From Pseudoduganella aquatica (GTDB lineage: Bacteria > Pseudomonadota > Gammaproteobacteria > Burkholderiales > Burkholderiaceae_D), in NCBI RefSeq assembly GCF_009857595.1, contig NZ_WWCU01000007.1, positions 1 through 64,000 of the forward strand: a stretch of DNA of 64,000 nt, given 5' to 3'. The translations under genes and the position numbers were made by a program. This document shows positions 25,435 to 34,090 of this stretch, one piece after another. The notes beneath the pieces were generated by a model. That model had not been told where the DNA came from, did not search any database, and worked only from the letters and a program-made list of their open reading frames with translations. The stretch's first letter is position 1, and every line of letters starts with the position of its first letter.

Positions 25435-27619
25435 GGCGGTCTCCGGGGCTGGTGCTTGTGCTTGTGAGCAGCTGGTCCAGCAGGCAGGTGTAAATGGAAT
25501 GCAGGTCGGTGAGGGCGGTGCGCAGGCGCGCTGCGCGCTCGGGCGCGGCGGCTTCGGGCAGCGCTGCACGCACGGCGGCGCCGGCGCGCAGCACCGCGCC
25601 GACGGCCGTACCGCAGCGCTCTTGCGTGGGCGAGCGGAAGTAGGCCGCCAGGGCGGACACGCAGTCCTGCAGCGCGCGGCGCGCTTCGCTGCGGCCGGAT
25701 TCGGCGATCAGCGCGCGCAGCTCCAGCACCGAGTGGCCCAGTTCCAGCAAGGTCAGGCCCTGGCGCACCACGGCGCGCGCGTCCTCGCCGGGCGCGGGAC
25801 CGGAGGCGGCGTTGAGCTGGCTGAGCAGATCGCGCACGCGGTTGTCGAAGCGGTGGCGCAGCGCTGGCCAGCGCCGCCAGGCGTGCTGCGGCGCGGTGCT
25901 GGCGGCCAGCGCCTCGCGCCACAGCGCGGCGGCCACGTGGTCTTTCTGGCCCATGGTGTGCTCGGGCAGCACCACGGCGAAGATGGCCCAGGCCAGCGCC
26001 ACGCCCAGCGGCATGGCCAGCGTGGTGTTGAGGAAGGCGGCGACGTCGTAATGGGCCAGGTTGAGCGGCGCGATCACCTGCGCGCTGAACAAGGTCATGC
26101 CGATGCCGACGCCGGCGCGCTTGGGATCGGTGGTCAGGTAGGCGCCGGCCGCGAACAGGGGCGCGGCGGCCAGCACCAGCATGGGGTAGCCGCTGGCCGG
26201 CATGACCAGGAAGTACTCGGTGAAGAAGGACAGCGGCCAAGCGATCAGGAAGCCCGTCATGACCTGCTTGATCATGGCGGTGGGGCGCGGCGAGGACGAG
26301 GCCAGCGCGCAGAAGATGGACGTCATCAGCACCGCGTTGACGGCGTAGGGCCAGGCCATCCAGTACCACACGCCGGCCACGGTGAGCAGGGCGGCGGCGG
26401 CGCGGAAGCCGCTGGCCAGCACGATGGCGGGCGGCGTCTTGGGCGTATAGGACTGCGGCTCGCTGGCCTGCGTGCGCTTGCGCTGCGCCAGGCCGTGGTA
26501 GGTGGCGGCGAAGTCGCCGAACTGGCGCGCGAAGCGCTCCAGCAGTTCGATGGCGGTTTCGAAGTCGATGCGGTGCGGCGAGGCGGGTTTGCCGCCGTCC
26601 GCGTCCACGTAGACGTCCGCGTTCAGGTGGGCCTGCGCGCGGGCGGCGGCGATGGCGGCGGCCAGTTCGGTTTGCAGGGCGGCCAGCGCCGGGCCTTGCA
26701 GCGTTTCGCCTTGCGCCAGCGCCGCGGCCAGCCGCGCCAGCGGCGGCTCGATCAGGGCCGGCACCGGCGATGCGGCGTCCTGGCGCAGGCGGTGCGCCAG
26801 GCGGTGCAGGGTGTAGAAGGTGGTTAGCGCGGCCATGAAGGCGCTGTTGAAGGCGTGCAGCTGGCGCGTGTGGGCGCGGGCGTGGGCGGCTTCGAAGAAG
26901 GCGGCGGCGCGGCCCGATTCCAGCGCGGCGATGTCGGCCGCGAAGCGCAGGTGTGCCAGTTCGGTTTCGGCGGGCGGCGCCTTGTGTTCCAGCACCTCGC
27001 GGCAGAAGCCGAGGAAGCGCAGGTAGCGCGCCTGCACGGTGCGCATCACCTGCGCGCTCTGGTGGCGCGGGAATAGCGCGTCGTGCACCACGGTGGCGCA
27101 GATCACGCCCAGGCTCACTTCCACCACGCGCGTGACGGCCAGCGCGAACGCGCCCGCAGGGTGGTCCAGCGCGGGGATGGCGATCATGGCGGCGGTGTAG
27201 CCGGCCAGGACGAAGCTGTACGATTGCTGGTTGCGGTACATGGCCGCGCCGCAGGTGCAGGCCGCGATCCACAGCGCCAGGCCGATGAACATGAGCGGCG
27301 CCTGCTGCGGAAACAGCGCCGTCAGCAGCAGGGCGCTGCTGCAGCCCACCAGGGTGCCGAGCAGGCGGTAGAAGGCTTTTTCCAGCACCATGCCGCTGCT
27401 GGGCAGGGCGAGGATGAAGGTGGTGGTCATGGCCGTGTTGGGCGAATCGAGGCCCAGGCGGAAGGCCAGCCACAGCGCGGTGAAGGCCGCCAGCAGGGTC
27501 TTGGCGACGAAGATCCAGCGCTCGCCTTCGGTCCCGGTCCAGCCCTGGACTAGCCTGGCCGCTCCGGCCAGCCACGCCTTGCTGTGTTGATGTGTGTAGG
27601 GGGCTGGGTCCGGGGTCAT
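25424..27619 (-). CDS. FUSC family inner-membrane efflux protein (AaeB-like)
   Basis: This 731-residue pump has two blocks of about five or six membrane helices, at residues about 35-180 and 390-540, each followed by a cytoplasmic region. This is the duplicated FUSC architecture of AaeB and of fusaric-acid resistance proteins. It is probably driven by the proton gradient and exports aromatic acids or similar compounds to the fusion protein. It is third in the operon after the outer-membrane factor and MarR genes and overlaps the DUF1656 gene. Confidence 0.88.
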   Translation of the reverse strand: MTPDPAPYTHQHSKAWLAGAARLVQGWTGTEGERWIFVAKTLLAAFTALWLAFRLGLDSPNTAMTTTFILALPSSGMVLEKAFYRLLGTLVGCSSALLLTALFPQQAPLMFIGLALWIAACTCGAAMYRNQQSYSFVLAGYTAAMIAIPALDHPAGAFALAVTRVVEVSLGVICATVVHDALFPRHQSAQVMRTVQARYLRFLGFCREVLEHKAPPAETELAHLRFAADIAALESGRAAAFFEAAHARAHTRQLHAFNSAFMAALTTFYTLHRLAHRLRQDAASPVPALIEPPLARLAAALAQGETLQGPALAALQTELAAAIAAARAQAHLNADVYVDADGGKPASPHRIDFETAIELLERFARQFGDFAATYHGLAQRKRTQASEPQSYTPKTPPAIVLASGFRAAAALLTVAGVWYWMAWPYAVNAVLMTSIFCALASSSPRPTAMIKQVMTGFLIAWPLSFFTEYFLVMPASGYPMLVLAAAPLFAAGAYLTTDPKRAGVGIGMTLFSAQVIAPLNLAHYDVAAFLNTTLAMPLGVALAWAIFAVVLPEHTMGQKDHVAAALWREALAASTAPQHAWRRWPALRHRFDNRVRDLLSQLNAASGPAPGEDARAVVRQGLTLLELGHSVLELRALIAESGRSEARRALQDCVSALAAYFRSPTQERCGTAVGAVLRAGAAVRAALPEAAAPERAARLRTALTDLHSIYTCLLDQLLTSTSTSPGDRHAS

Positions 27620-27634
27620 GTTTTCAGGTCAGGT

Positions 27635-28132
27635 TCAACTGATGTTTTCTAAATTTTCCAGCTGTCGCTTGAACAGCTGCTCCAGTAGCTTGCGGTCTTC
27701 CGCGCTGTAGCCGTCATAGGCGCGGGTGGTGCGTGCCCAGACTTCGGGCATGACTTGCTCGATCAGCGCGCGCCCGCTGTCGGTCAGCGAGATCATCACG
27801 CAGCGGCGGTCGCCGGGGCGGTTGCCGCGCGAGATCAGGCCCTGGGTCTCCAGGTCGTTGCATACGCGCGTCAGGTTGGCCGGCTTTTCCATGCAGGCCT
27901 CGCCCAGCGTGGACGCGGTCGAAGTTTCGTCGTCCGAGCCGTACAGCACGGCCAGCACCATATAGCTGGCGTCGACCAGGTCGTACTTGCGCAGCGCCGC
28001 GTTGGACAAGTCCTTCATGCGCTTTTGCACGTGATACGTCAGCCGCATCAGGCGCATGGTCTCCTCCGGAAACGCCGGCATGCGTGCGTGGATGTTCTTA
28101 AGGCGCTTGTTGGTCGCGTCAAAACTGCTCAT
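27635..28132 (-). CDS. MarR family transcriptional regulator
   Basis: This 165-residue dimeric winged-helix regulator has the recognition region AREA-like STLGEACMEKPANLTRVCNDLETQ and the wing GDRRCVMISLTDSGRALIEQ, typical of MarR proteins that sense phenolic ligands. It is encoded inside the efflux operon, 15 bp before the FUSC gene, and is the likely local repressor. An inverted repeat directly upstream of its start is a candidate operator. Confidence 0.9.
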   Translation of the reverse strand: MSSFDATNKRLKNIHARMPAFPEETMRLMRLTYHVQKRMKDLSNAALRKYDLVDASYMVLAVLYGSDDETSTASTLGEACMEKPANLTRVCNDLETQGLISRGNRPGDRRCVMISLTDSGRALIEQVMPEVWARTTRAYDGYSAEDRKLLEQLFKRQLENLENIS

Positions 28133-28152
28133 TGCGCTCTCCTCTCCCTGTA

Positions 28153-28175
28153 CGAAAGTATTGATTGTACTATCG
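28153..28175. promoter_or_regulatory. Candidate MarR operator upstream of marR
   Basis: CGAAAGTA and TACTATCG are 8-bp inverted arms with one mismatch around 7 bp. They lie 20-40 bp upstream of the marR start in the only AT-rich gap of the operon. Size and symmetry fit a MarR dimer; binding is inferred. Confidence 0.5.
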
Positions 28176-28180
28176 TTGTA

Positions 28181-29635
28181 TCACGGGAAATCTTGTTTAA
28201 TTCCTCCACCGAGCGCCGCCATCAGCGCGGCATAGCTGTCGAGACGCCTGCTTTGCACCTGCACCATCTGCTGCTGTTCGGCCAGCAGGGTGAGGCGGGC
28301 CTGCAACACGCTGAGCGAGTCCGTCATGCCGGCGCGGAAGGCGCGGTCCGCCAGCGCGTGCGCGCGGGTGGCCGAAGCCAGCGCGCGTTCGGCCAGTTGC
28401 TGCTGCTGTTCCACCGAGCGCGCCTGGGTGACGGCGTTGGCCACTTCGGCCAGCGCCTGCACCAGCGTGGCGTTGTACTGCTCCACCGCGATGTCGTACA
28501 GCGCGTTCTGACTGCCCAGCTGGCTGCGCAATCGGCCGCCTTCGAAAATCGGCAGGCTGATGGCGGGGGCGATACCGCGCGTGGCGGAATGGATGTCCAG
28601 CAGGTGGCTGAAGCCCAGCGCCTGGATGCCGGCGAAGGCCATCAGGTTGATGTTGGGGTAGAAGTCCGCACGCGCCACGCCGATGCGCTTGGCCGCCGCT
28701 TCCACCCGCCAGCGCTGGGCCGCCAGGTCCGGGCGCCGCGCCACCAGCTCGGCGGGCAGGGCGCTGGGCAGCACGGTGGGCTGGTTCAATGTCAGCACTG
28801 GCCGGGCAATGGCGTCGCCATCGCCCGGTCCCTGGCCGATCAGGGCCGCCAGCTGGTTGCGCAGCAGGGCGACGGATTCTGCCGCCTGTTCCCGCTCGCG
28901 CCGGCCGGCCGGCAGCGTTGTTTCTATGGTGGCCACGTCGATGTCGCTGGCCAGGCCGGCGTTGCGGCGGCGCTTGGTCAGCTCAAGGATCTGCTGGCGC
29001 TGCTGCAGGCTGGCGGCCACCGCGTCCTGCATGGCCCAGGCGTTGGCCAGCTGGATGTAGCTGTGCACGATGGCCGACTCCAGCGCCAGCTTGACCATTT
29101 GCGCCTCGGCGGCGGCCATCTGCGCGTCGTGCAGGGCGGCGGCCAGCGCGTCGCGGTTGCGGCCCCACAGGTCCAGGTCGTAGTTGGCGGTGATATTGGC
29201 CGTGGTCTTGGTGGCGTAGTTGCCGGCCAGCGGCGCGGGCACGCTGCTGTGCGCGGAATACAGTTCGCGGTCGACCACGGCGCTGCCGTCCACACGCGGC
29301 AGGGTGGCTGCTTCGGCTACGCCGGCCAGCGCCTGCGCCTGGCGCACGCGCGCCTGGCTGGCCTTCAGGCTGGGATTGCCTTCCAGCGCGCGCTCCAGCA
29401 AGCGGTCCAGCTGCGGGTCGTTCAGATTGCGCCACCAGGCTTCCTTGGGCCACGCGGCTTGCGCCGCCGCGCCGTCTTTGGCGCCCTCGGCCGCTGCGGC
29501 CTGGATGGCGGCGCCCGCGTTCAGCTGCACCGGGTCCAGCTTGCGCGCTTGCGGCGGCGCGACCTTGCTCATGTCCGCGCAGGCGGTGAGCGCCAGCGCG
29601 GCGGCAAGCAGTGAGAGGGGGCGCAGCAGGGTCAT
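28181..29635 (-). CDS. Outer-membrane efflux lipoprotein, NodT/OprM family
   Basis: This 484-residue TolC-like channel subunit begins with a lipoprotein signal and lipobox LTAC (Cys19). Two tandem OEP repeats with long periplasmic helices follow; ALEGNPSLKASQARVRQAQA is the usual first-helix signature. It completes a tripartite pump with the HlyD-type adaptor and FUSC protein encoded downstream. Genes run DUF4148, this gene, marR, FUSC, DUF1656, HlyD. Confidence 0.9.
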   Translation of the reverse strand: MTLLRPLSLLAAALALTACADMSKVAPPQARKLDPVQLNAGAAIQAAAAEGAKDGAAAQAAWPKEAWWRNLNDPQLDRLLERALEGNPSLKASQARVRQAQALAGVAEAATLPRVDGSAVVDRELYSAHSSVPAPLAGNYATKTTANITANYDLDLWGRNRDALAAALHDAQMAAAEAQMVKLALESAIVHSYIQLANAWAMQDAVAASLQQRQQILELTKRRRNAGLASDIDVATIETTLPAGRREREQAAESVALLRNQLAALIGQGPGDGDAIARPVLTLNQPTVLPSALPAELVARRPDLAAQRWRVEAAAKRIGVARADFYPNINLMAFAGIQALGFSHLLDIHSATRGIAPAISLPIFEGGRLRSQLGSQNALYDIAVEQYNATLVQALAEVANAVTQARSVEQQQQLAERALASATRAHALADRAFRAGMTDSLSVLQARLTLLAEQQQMVQVQSRRLDSYAALMAALGGGIKQDFP

Positions 29636-29656
29636 GGCGGTGTCGTCCGGCCTGGA

Positions 29657-29878
29657 TTACTTGGCGATGTGCTTGCGGGTCTGGGCGACGTCCATGTCCG
29701 CTTCGGTTTCGATCAGGGTGCCGTTTTTGCGTGCTTCGATGACTTCGGCGATGACTTCGGCGCGGGTGCGGCCGGTGCTGGCTTGCGGCTGTTTGGTGTC
29801 GGTGGCCGGGGCGGCGGTTTGGGCGGAGGCGGCAGCGGCGGCGGTGATCAAGGCGAAGGTGGCGATGAGGTTTTTCAT
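29657..29878 (-). CDS. DUF4148 family small exported protein
   Basis: This 73-residue protein has a signal peptide (LIATFALITAAAAASAQ) and the DUF4148-type motif GRTRAEVIAEVIEARKNGTL. The family is common in Burkholderiales and its function is unknown. AGGAGA lies upstream of the ATG. The stop is 21 bp from the NodT-type gene, so it probably leads the efflux operon. Confidence 0.82.
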   Translation of the reverse strand: MKNLIATFALITAAAAASAQTAAPATDTKQPQASTGRTRAEVIAEVIEARKNGTLIETEADMDVAQTRKHIAK

Positions 29879-29912
29879 GATGGTTCTCCTGGTTGAGTGA
29901 AAACAGTATATC

Positions 29913-29927
29913 ACTGAATTGTTCAGT
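29913..29927. promoter_or_regulatory. Palindrome ACTGAATTGTTCAGT upstream of the efflux operon
   Basis: Perfect 6-bp arms (ACTGAA/TTCAGT) around TTG lie 35 bp from the DUF4148 start, within the promoter region. It resembles operators of TetR-type regulators of efflux genes, but no such regulator gene is next to it. Confidence 0.45.
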
Positions 29928-29995
29928 AATGAAGCAAGTAGTAACCACAAGGTGGCACAAGCGCACCGGTCTGGTGCGAAAGTGATGAAAAGGTA

Positions 29996-32692
29996 ATGTT
30001 GGTGTGTGGAATGATAATTGCTTGCATGGCGGGTCTTCTTATCGGAAAACCCAACGACATGCGCCCAACCACAAGTGCGGTCAGCCATCAATTCCGTAGC
30101 TTGCAGCCACACATGCTGCACGTGACGGAAAATCGCGAGACCCTGAAATCCCTGGAATCTGTCTGGGATGTTTTAAATTTGCTGGGACAACTGTCCGGCA
30201 CCACCACGGAAATGAGCGGCACCAAGGCCGCCTTTGCCGAACTGAGCGCCGGCCTGCTCGACAGCCTGGCCCGCACCACGCTGGACAAGCGCGTGCAGGA
30301 GCTGTGCGCGCCCGCCCAGGTGGCGATTGATGTCCTGGTGCGCAATCTGTTCGAGCGCACCGCCGACATCGGCTTCCTGGCCACCGACCACGCGCTGCGC
30401 GGGTTCGCTGCGGCCACGGAGCGCAGCCCGGCCGCGCGGGCGGACATGGCGGCGCGCCTGCAAGCGTATGTGGCGCGCTATTCGGTGTACCGCGACGTGA
30501 TCTTGCTGTCGCCGTCCGGCGAGGTGCTGGCGCGGCTGCCGGGACGGCCGGACGTGGCGGTGTGCCGCGACGCGCTGCTGCGCGAGGTGCTGGACAGCAC
30601 CGCGCCTTACACCGAGGCGGCGGTGCGCAGCGATCTGTTCCCGGAGGAGTCGCGCAATCTGTTCTACGCGGTGCGCGTGCAGAACGAGGCGGGCGCCGTG
30701 CTGGGCGCGCTGTTCCTGTGCTTTGATTTTGAATATGAGGTCAAGCGCATCTTCGCCAGCTTGCAGCGGCGCGGCGACTGGAGCGTGATTACCTTGCTGG
30801 ACGATACGGGCATGGTGATCGCCAGCAGCGACAGCAGCCAGGTGGCGCCGGGTTCGGTGGTCGACGTGGCGCCGGGCGACGGCCATCTGATGCGCTACGC
30901 AGGCCGCAAATACCTGGCCTCGCGCCGCATGGCGCAGGGCTTCCAGGGTTATATGGGGCCGGGGTGGAGCGCGCTGGTGCTGGTGCCGCTGGATGCCGCG
31001 TTCGAGGAGGATGAGCAGGACGGGGAGGAGGCCGGCGCGTCTGCGTCGCTGGACCCGGCGGGCGGCGGCGGTCTGCTGGCGGCGGTGCTGGCCGACGGCT
31101 CGGCTTTCCCGCCTGAGCTGCAGCGCATTCCGCCGCAGGCCGAGGCGATCCAGCGCGAGTTGAGCCGCTCGGTGTGGAACGCGAATATCCGCCAGGGCCA
31201 GGCGCGCCAAGGCGCGGCCGGATCGTCCGGGGCGGCTGCGCCGGCGAGCAATCCCGCCTTCTCGCGCGTGCTGCTGGCCGAGATCGTGCGCACCGGCACG
31301 CGCATGAAGGAGGTCTTCACGCGTTCGATCGGCAAATTGCAGGCGATGGCGGTGGCCGCGCATCTGGACGATTGCCGTTTCCATGCGGCGCTGGCGATCG
31401 ATATCCTGGACCGCAATCTTTACGAGCGCAGCAACGATTGCCGCTGGTGGGCGCTGGACCCGCTGCTGTGCGGCCTGCTGGCGCAGCCGGACGGCCAGCA
31501 GGAAGCGATGTCGGCGCGGCTGCGCGCCATCAACGACCTGTACACGGTCTACGACAGCCTGCTGCTGTTCGACGCGGAGGGTGTGGTGGTGGCGGTGTCG
31601 CGTCCCCATGCGGAGCAATGGCTGGGGCGGCGGCTGGATGCGCCGTGGCGGCAGCAGGCCGTGGCGCTGCGCGACGCGCAGCGCTACGCCGTGTCCGAAT
31701 TCGTGGCGGACGATTTGTACGGCGGCCGTCCGACCTGGATCTACGCGACACCGCTGCAGGACGGCGGCGGCCGCGTGGCGGGCGGCATCGCCGTGGTGTT
31801 CGACTCCGCGCCGCAGCTGGCCGCGATACTGGAGGCGGCGCGGCCGCCCAAAGTCGCGAAAGCCTGCACGCTGTTCGTGGACGCACTCGGCGGCGTGATC
31901 GCGTCCAGCGACCCGCGCTGGCAGCCCGGCAGCCGCATCGACGTCCCGGCGGAGCTGCTGGCCGAAGCCGCAGCCACCGCGTCCGGCGCGGCGCGGCTGG
32001 TGCTGCTGGACGGGCAGGTGATGGCGGTGGGCGCGCGCGCGTCGTCCGGCTACCGCGAGTACCGGGGCAGCGAGGGGGCTGCGGGGCAGGCGGTGCTGGC
32101 GCTGGTCTGCGTGCCGCTCGGCGCCTGGAATGGCGGCCTGGCCGCGCCAGGGCGTGCGCCCGCCAGCGCTGCCGCGCCGGCGATGTCCGTCCCGCAGCCG
32201 CAGCCTGCGGACGGTGCGGAGCGGCTGGAAATCGCTAGCTTCCACGTCGGCAGCTACCTGCTGGGCGTGGCCGCGTCGTCGGTGGTGGAGGCGATACCGT
32301 TCGGCGGCTGCGTGCAGTTGCCCAACGCCGCGCCCGCAGTCTGCGGCGCCGCCATCTACCAGGGCGCCACCATGCTGATCTACGATTTGCAGCGCGCGCT
32401 GGGCGTGGCCTCCAGCGTGCCGCGCGCGGACATGCTCACCGTTGTGCTGGCCGACGCGAACGGCAAGCGCTTCGGCGTGCTGGTCGAGCGCCTGGGCGAC
32501 ATCCCGGTGGTGCCGGTGGCCGACATCGCGCCGGTCAACCATGTGTTCGTGGGCATCACGCCGGTGCTTGCGTCCATTGTCAAATCGGCCGATGCGGCAG
32601 GGCAGATGCTAACCCTGCTGTCGGTGGAGCACATGGCGGCGGTGCTGCGCGACGCGCCCCTGGCCGGGCAGCAGGCTCACGCCGTCCAGTAG
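29996..32692 (+). CDS. Soluble double-sensor protein with C-terminal CheW domain
   Basis: This protein has up to 898 residues. Two similar N-terminal halves each contain VAIDVLVRNLFERTADI- or LAIDILDRNLYERSND-type helices followed by a Cache/PDC-like sensor fold (YSVYRDVILLSPSGEVLA; YTVYDSLLLFDAEGVVVA). A CheW domain covers about residues 740-885 (LEIASFHVGSYLLGVAAS). No membrane helix or signal peptide is convincing, so it is probably cytoplasmic. CheW should dock it to CheA-receptor arrays, making it an adaptor that senses a ligand itself. The exact start is unsure; ATGs at 29996, 30059 and 30116 are possible and none has an ideal Shine-Dalgarno. No other che gene is adjacent. Confidence 0.82.
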   Translation: MLVCGMIIACMAGLLIGKPNDMRPTTSAVSHQFRSLQPHMLHVTENRETLKSLESVWDVLNLLGQLSGTTTEMSGTKAAFAELSAGLLDSLARTTLDKRVQELCAPAQVAIDVLVRNLFERTADIGFLATDHALRGFAAATERSPAARADMAARLQAYVARYSVYRDVILLSPSGEVLARLPGRPDVAVCRDALLREVLDSTAPYTEAAVRSDLFPEESRNLFYAVRVQNEAGAVLGALFLCFDFEYEVKRIFASLQRRGDWSVITLLDDTGMVIASSDSSQVAPGSVVDVAPGDGHLMRYAGRKYLASRRMAQGFQGYMGPGWSALVLVPLDAAFEEDEQDGEEAGASASLDPAGGGGLLAAVLADGSAFPPELQRIPPQAEAIQRELSRSVWNANIRQGQARQGAAGSSGAAAPASNPAFSRVLLAEIVRTGTRMKEVFTRSIGKLQAMAVAAHLDDCRFHAALAIDILDRNLYERSNDCRWWALDPLLCGLLAQPDGQQEAMSARLRAINDLYTVYDSLLLFDAEGVVVAVSRPHAEQWLGRRLDAPWRQQAVALRDAQRYAVSEFVADDLYGGRPTWIYATPLQDGGGRVAGGIAVVFDSAPQLAAILEAARPPKVAKACTLFVDALGGVIASSDPRWQPGSRIDVPAELLAEAAATASGAARLVLLDGQVMAVGARASSGYREYRGSEGAAGQAVLALVCVPLGAWNGGLAAPGRAPASAAAPAMSVPQPQPADGAERLEIASFHVGSYLLGVAASSVVEAIPFGGCVQLPNAAPAVCGAAIYQGATMLIYDLQRALGVASSVPRADMLTVVLADANGKRFGVLVERLGDIPVVPVADIAPVNHVFVGITPVLASIVKSADAAGQMLTLLSVEHMAAVLRDAPLAGQQAHAVQ

Positions 32693-32781
32693 CGCTGCGC
32701 GGCGGCGCGCCATGGGGTGCGCCGCCCCGGCGGTGGCTTTGTTACAGTGGTCTTCAATGCAAACAGCTTACGGAGGCCACC

Positions 32782-33081
32782 ATGTCAGGCAACAGCACAC
32801 TGGATCCCGATAACTTTCCCACGGCACCTGACCGCGGCCTGGGCAAAGGCCACGGCACCGGCGCCCTGGGACCGAGCGACAGTTCGGATTCCGGCAGCGA
32901 TGTGAGCGGCGGCACGGCCGGCGCGGAACTGGGCGACGCGGACCTGGACAGCGATACCGATTCGGGCGGCACCGGCGAACGCGCCGCGCCGGGACGCGAT
33001 ACGGCGCAGAAGGACGGCGCCGACATCAACGTCGACCACGTTGAAACAATCCCGCTGGTGGAGGCTGAGCGGGACGAATGA
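32782..33081 (+). CDS. Small acidic, probably disordered protein
   Basis: This 99-residue protein is rich in Gly, Ser, Asp and Thr, with the segments LGPSDSSDSGSDVSGG and DLDSDTDSGGTGERA. I recall this LGPSDSSDSGSD pattern as a conserved proteobacterial family without known function. GGAGG lies 6 nt from the ATG, supporting translation. It has no signal peptide or membrane segment. It stands between the CheW-domain gene and the convergent LysR gene. Confidence 0.75.
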   Translation: MSGNSTLDPDNFPTAPDRGLGKGHGTGALGPSDSSDSGSDVSGGTAGAELGDADLDSDTDSGGTGERAAPGRDTAQKDGADINVDHVETIPLVEAERDE

Positions 33082-33082
33082 G

Positions 33083-33979
33083 TCAGCTGGCGGCGGCCAT
33101 CACCTCCGCCAGCCAGTCCACGAACACCCGCACGCGCGGCGAGAGCTGGCGCTGCTGCGGGTACATGGCCGATACCGCCATCTCCGGCGGGCGCCAGTCG
33201 TCCAGCACCGCGCGGAAGCTGCCGTGCGCCAGCTGCGCGGCCACGTGGTAGCGCGGTAGCTGGATCAGCCCAAGGTGATTGGCGCAGCACTGCACATAGG
33301 CCTCCGCATTGCTGACCGAGACGGAGCCGGACAGCTGCACGCTGCGCGGTTCGCCGTCCACCACGAAATCAAACGGGAACACCTTGCCGCTGGCGATGGA
33401 ATAGAAATTCACTGCGCGGTGGCCCGCCAGCTCGTCCAGCGTGCGCGGCGTGCCGTGCTGGTCCAGGTAGGCCGCGCTGGCGCAGGTGACTTGCCGCAGG
33501 CTGGCCACGCGCCGCGCCACCATGCTTGAATCGCGCAGCACGCCGCCGCGCAGCACGCAGTCCACACCCTCGCGCACCATGTCCACCAGCCGGTCGCCCA
33601 TGCCGATTTCCAGTTCAAGCTCCGGATAGCGGGCGAAGAACTCGCCCAGGCGCGGCAGCACGAAATGGCGCGCCAGCGTGCCTTGCAGGTCCACCCGCAG
33701 CTTGCCGCGCGGCGCCGCGCCGCTGTGGCCAAAGCCCGCCTCGGTCTCGTCCACGTCCGCCAGGATGCGCACGCAGCGCTGGTAGTACGCCTGACCGTCC
33801 GGCGTGGCGCTCACGTGGCGCGTGGTGCGCTGGAGCAGGCGCACGCCCAGCCGCGCCTCCAGCTGCTTGATGGTGTGCGTGGCCGTGGCGGCCGGCAGCT
33901 TCAGGTTGTCCGCCGCGCGGCTGAAACTGCCCAGTTCCACGATGCGGGTGAACAGCCGCATGGCGTCCAGTCTGTCCAT
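33083..33979 (-). CDS. LysR family transcriptional regulator
   Basis: This 298-residue regulator has an N-terminal winged HTH (MRLFTRIVELGSFSRAADNL then THTIKQLEARLGVRLLQRTTR) and a C-terminal effector domain of the type-2 periplasmic-binding fold. It is divergent from an SDR gene across 110 bp, the usual arrangement for a LysR regulator and its target. A T-N11-A palindrome lies between them. The effector is unknown. Confidence 0.9.
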   Translation of the reverse strand: MDRLDAMRLFTRIVELGSFSRAADNLKLPAATATHTIKQLEARLGVRLLQRTTRHVSATPDGQAYYQRCVRILADVDETEAGFGHSGAAPRGKLRVDLQGTLARHFVLPRLGEFFARYPELELEIGMGDRLVDMVREGVDCVLRGGVLRDSSMVARRVASLRQVTCASAAYLDQHGTPRTLDELAGHRAVNFYSIASGKVFPFDFVVDGEPRSVQLSGSVSVSNAEAYVQCCANHLGLIQLPRYHVAAQLAHGSFRAVLDDWRPPEMAVSAMYPQQRQLSPRVRVFVDWLAEVMAAAS

Positions 33980-34040
33980 GAATTATTGTGAATTATTGAA
34001 TTGTGTTAGCAATTTTAGTGCATTTATTGGTCGTGTTGAA

Positions 34041-34053
34041 TGAGTGATACTCA
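34041..34053. promoter_or_regulatory. LysR-type box TGAGTGATACTCA
   Basis: This 13-bp palindrome has arms TGAGT/ACTCA and the T-N11-A form that LysR regulators bind. It lies 62 bp from the LysR start and 38 bp from the SDR start. Confidence 0.6.
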
Positions 34054-34090
34054 ATCCATCAACGAATCCGCCAACTAAAGGAGCCGCACC

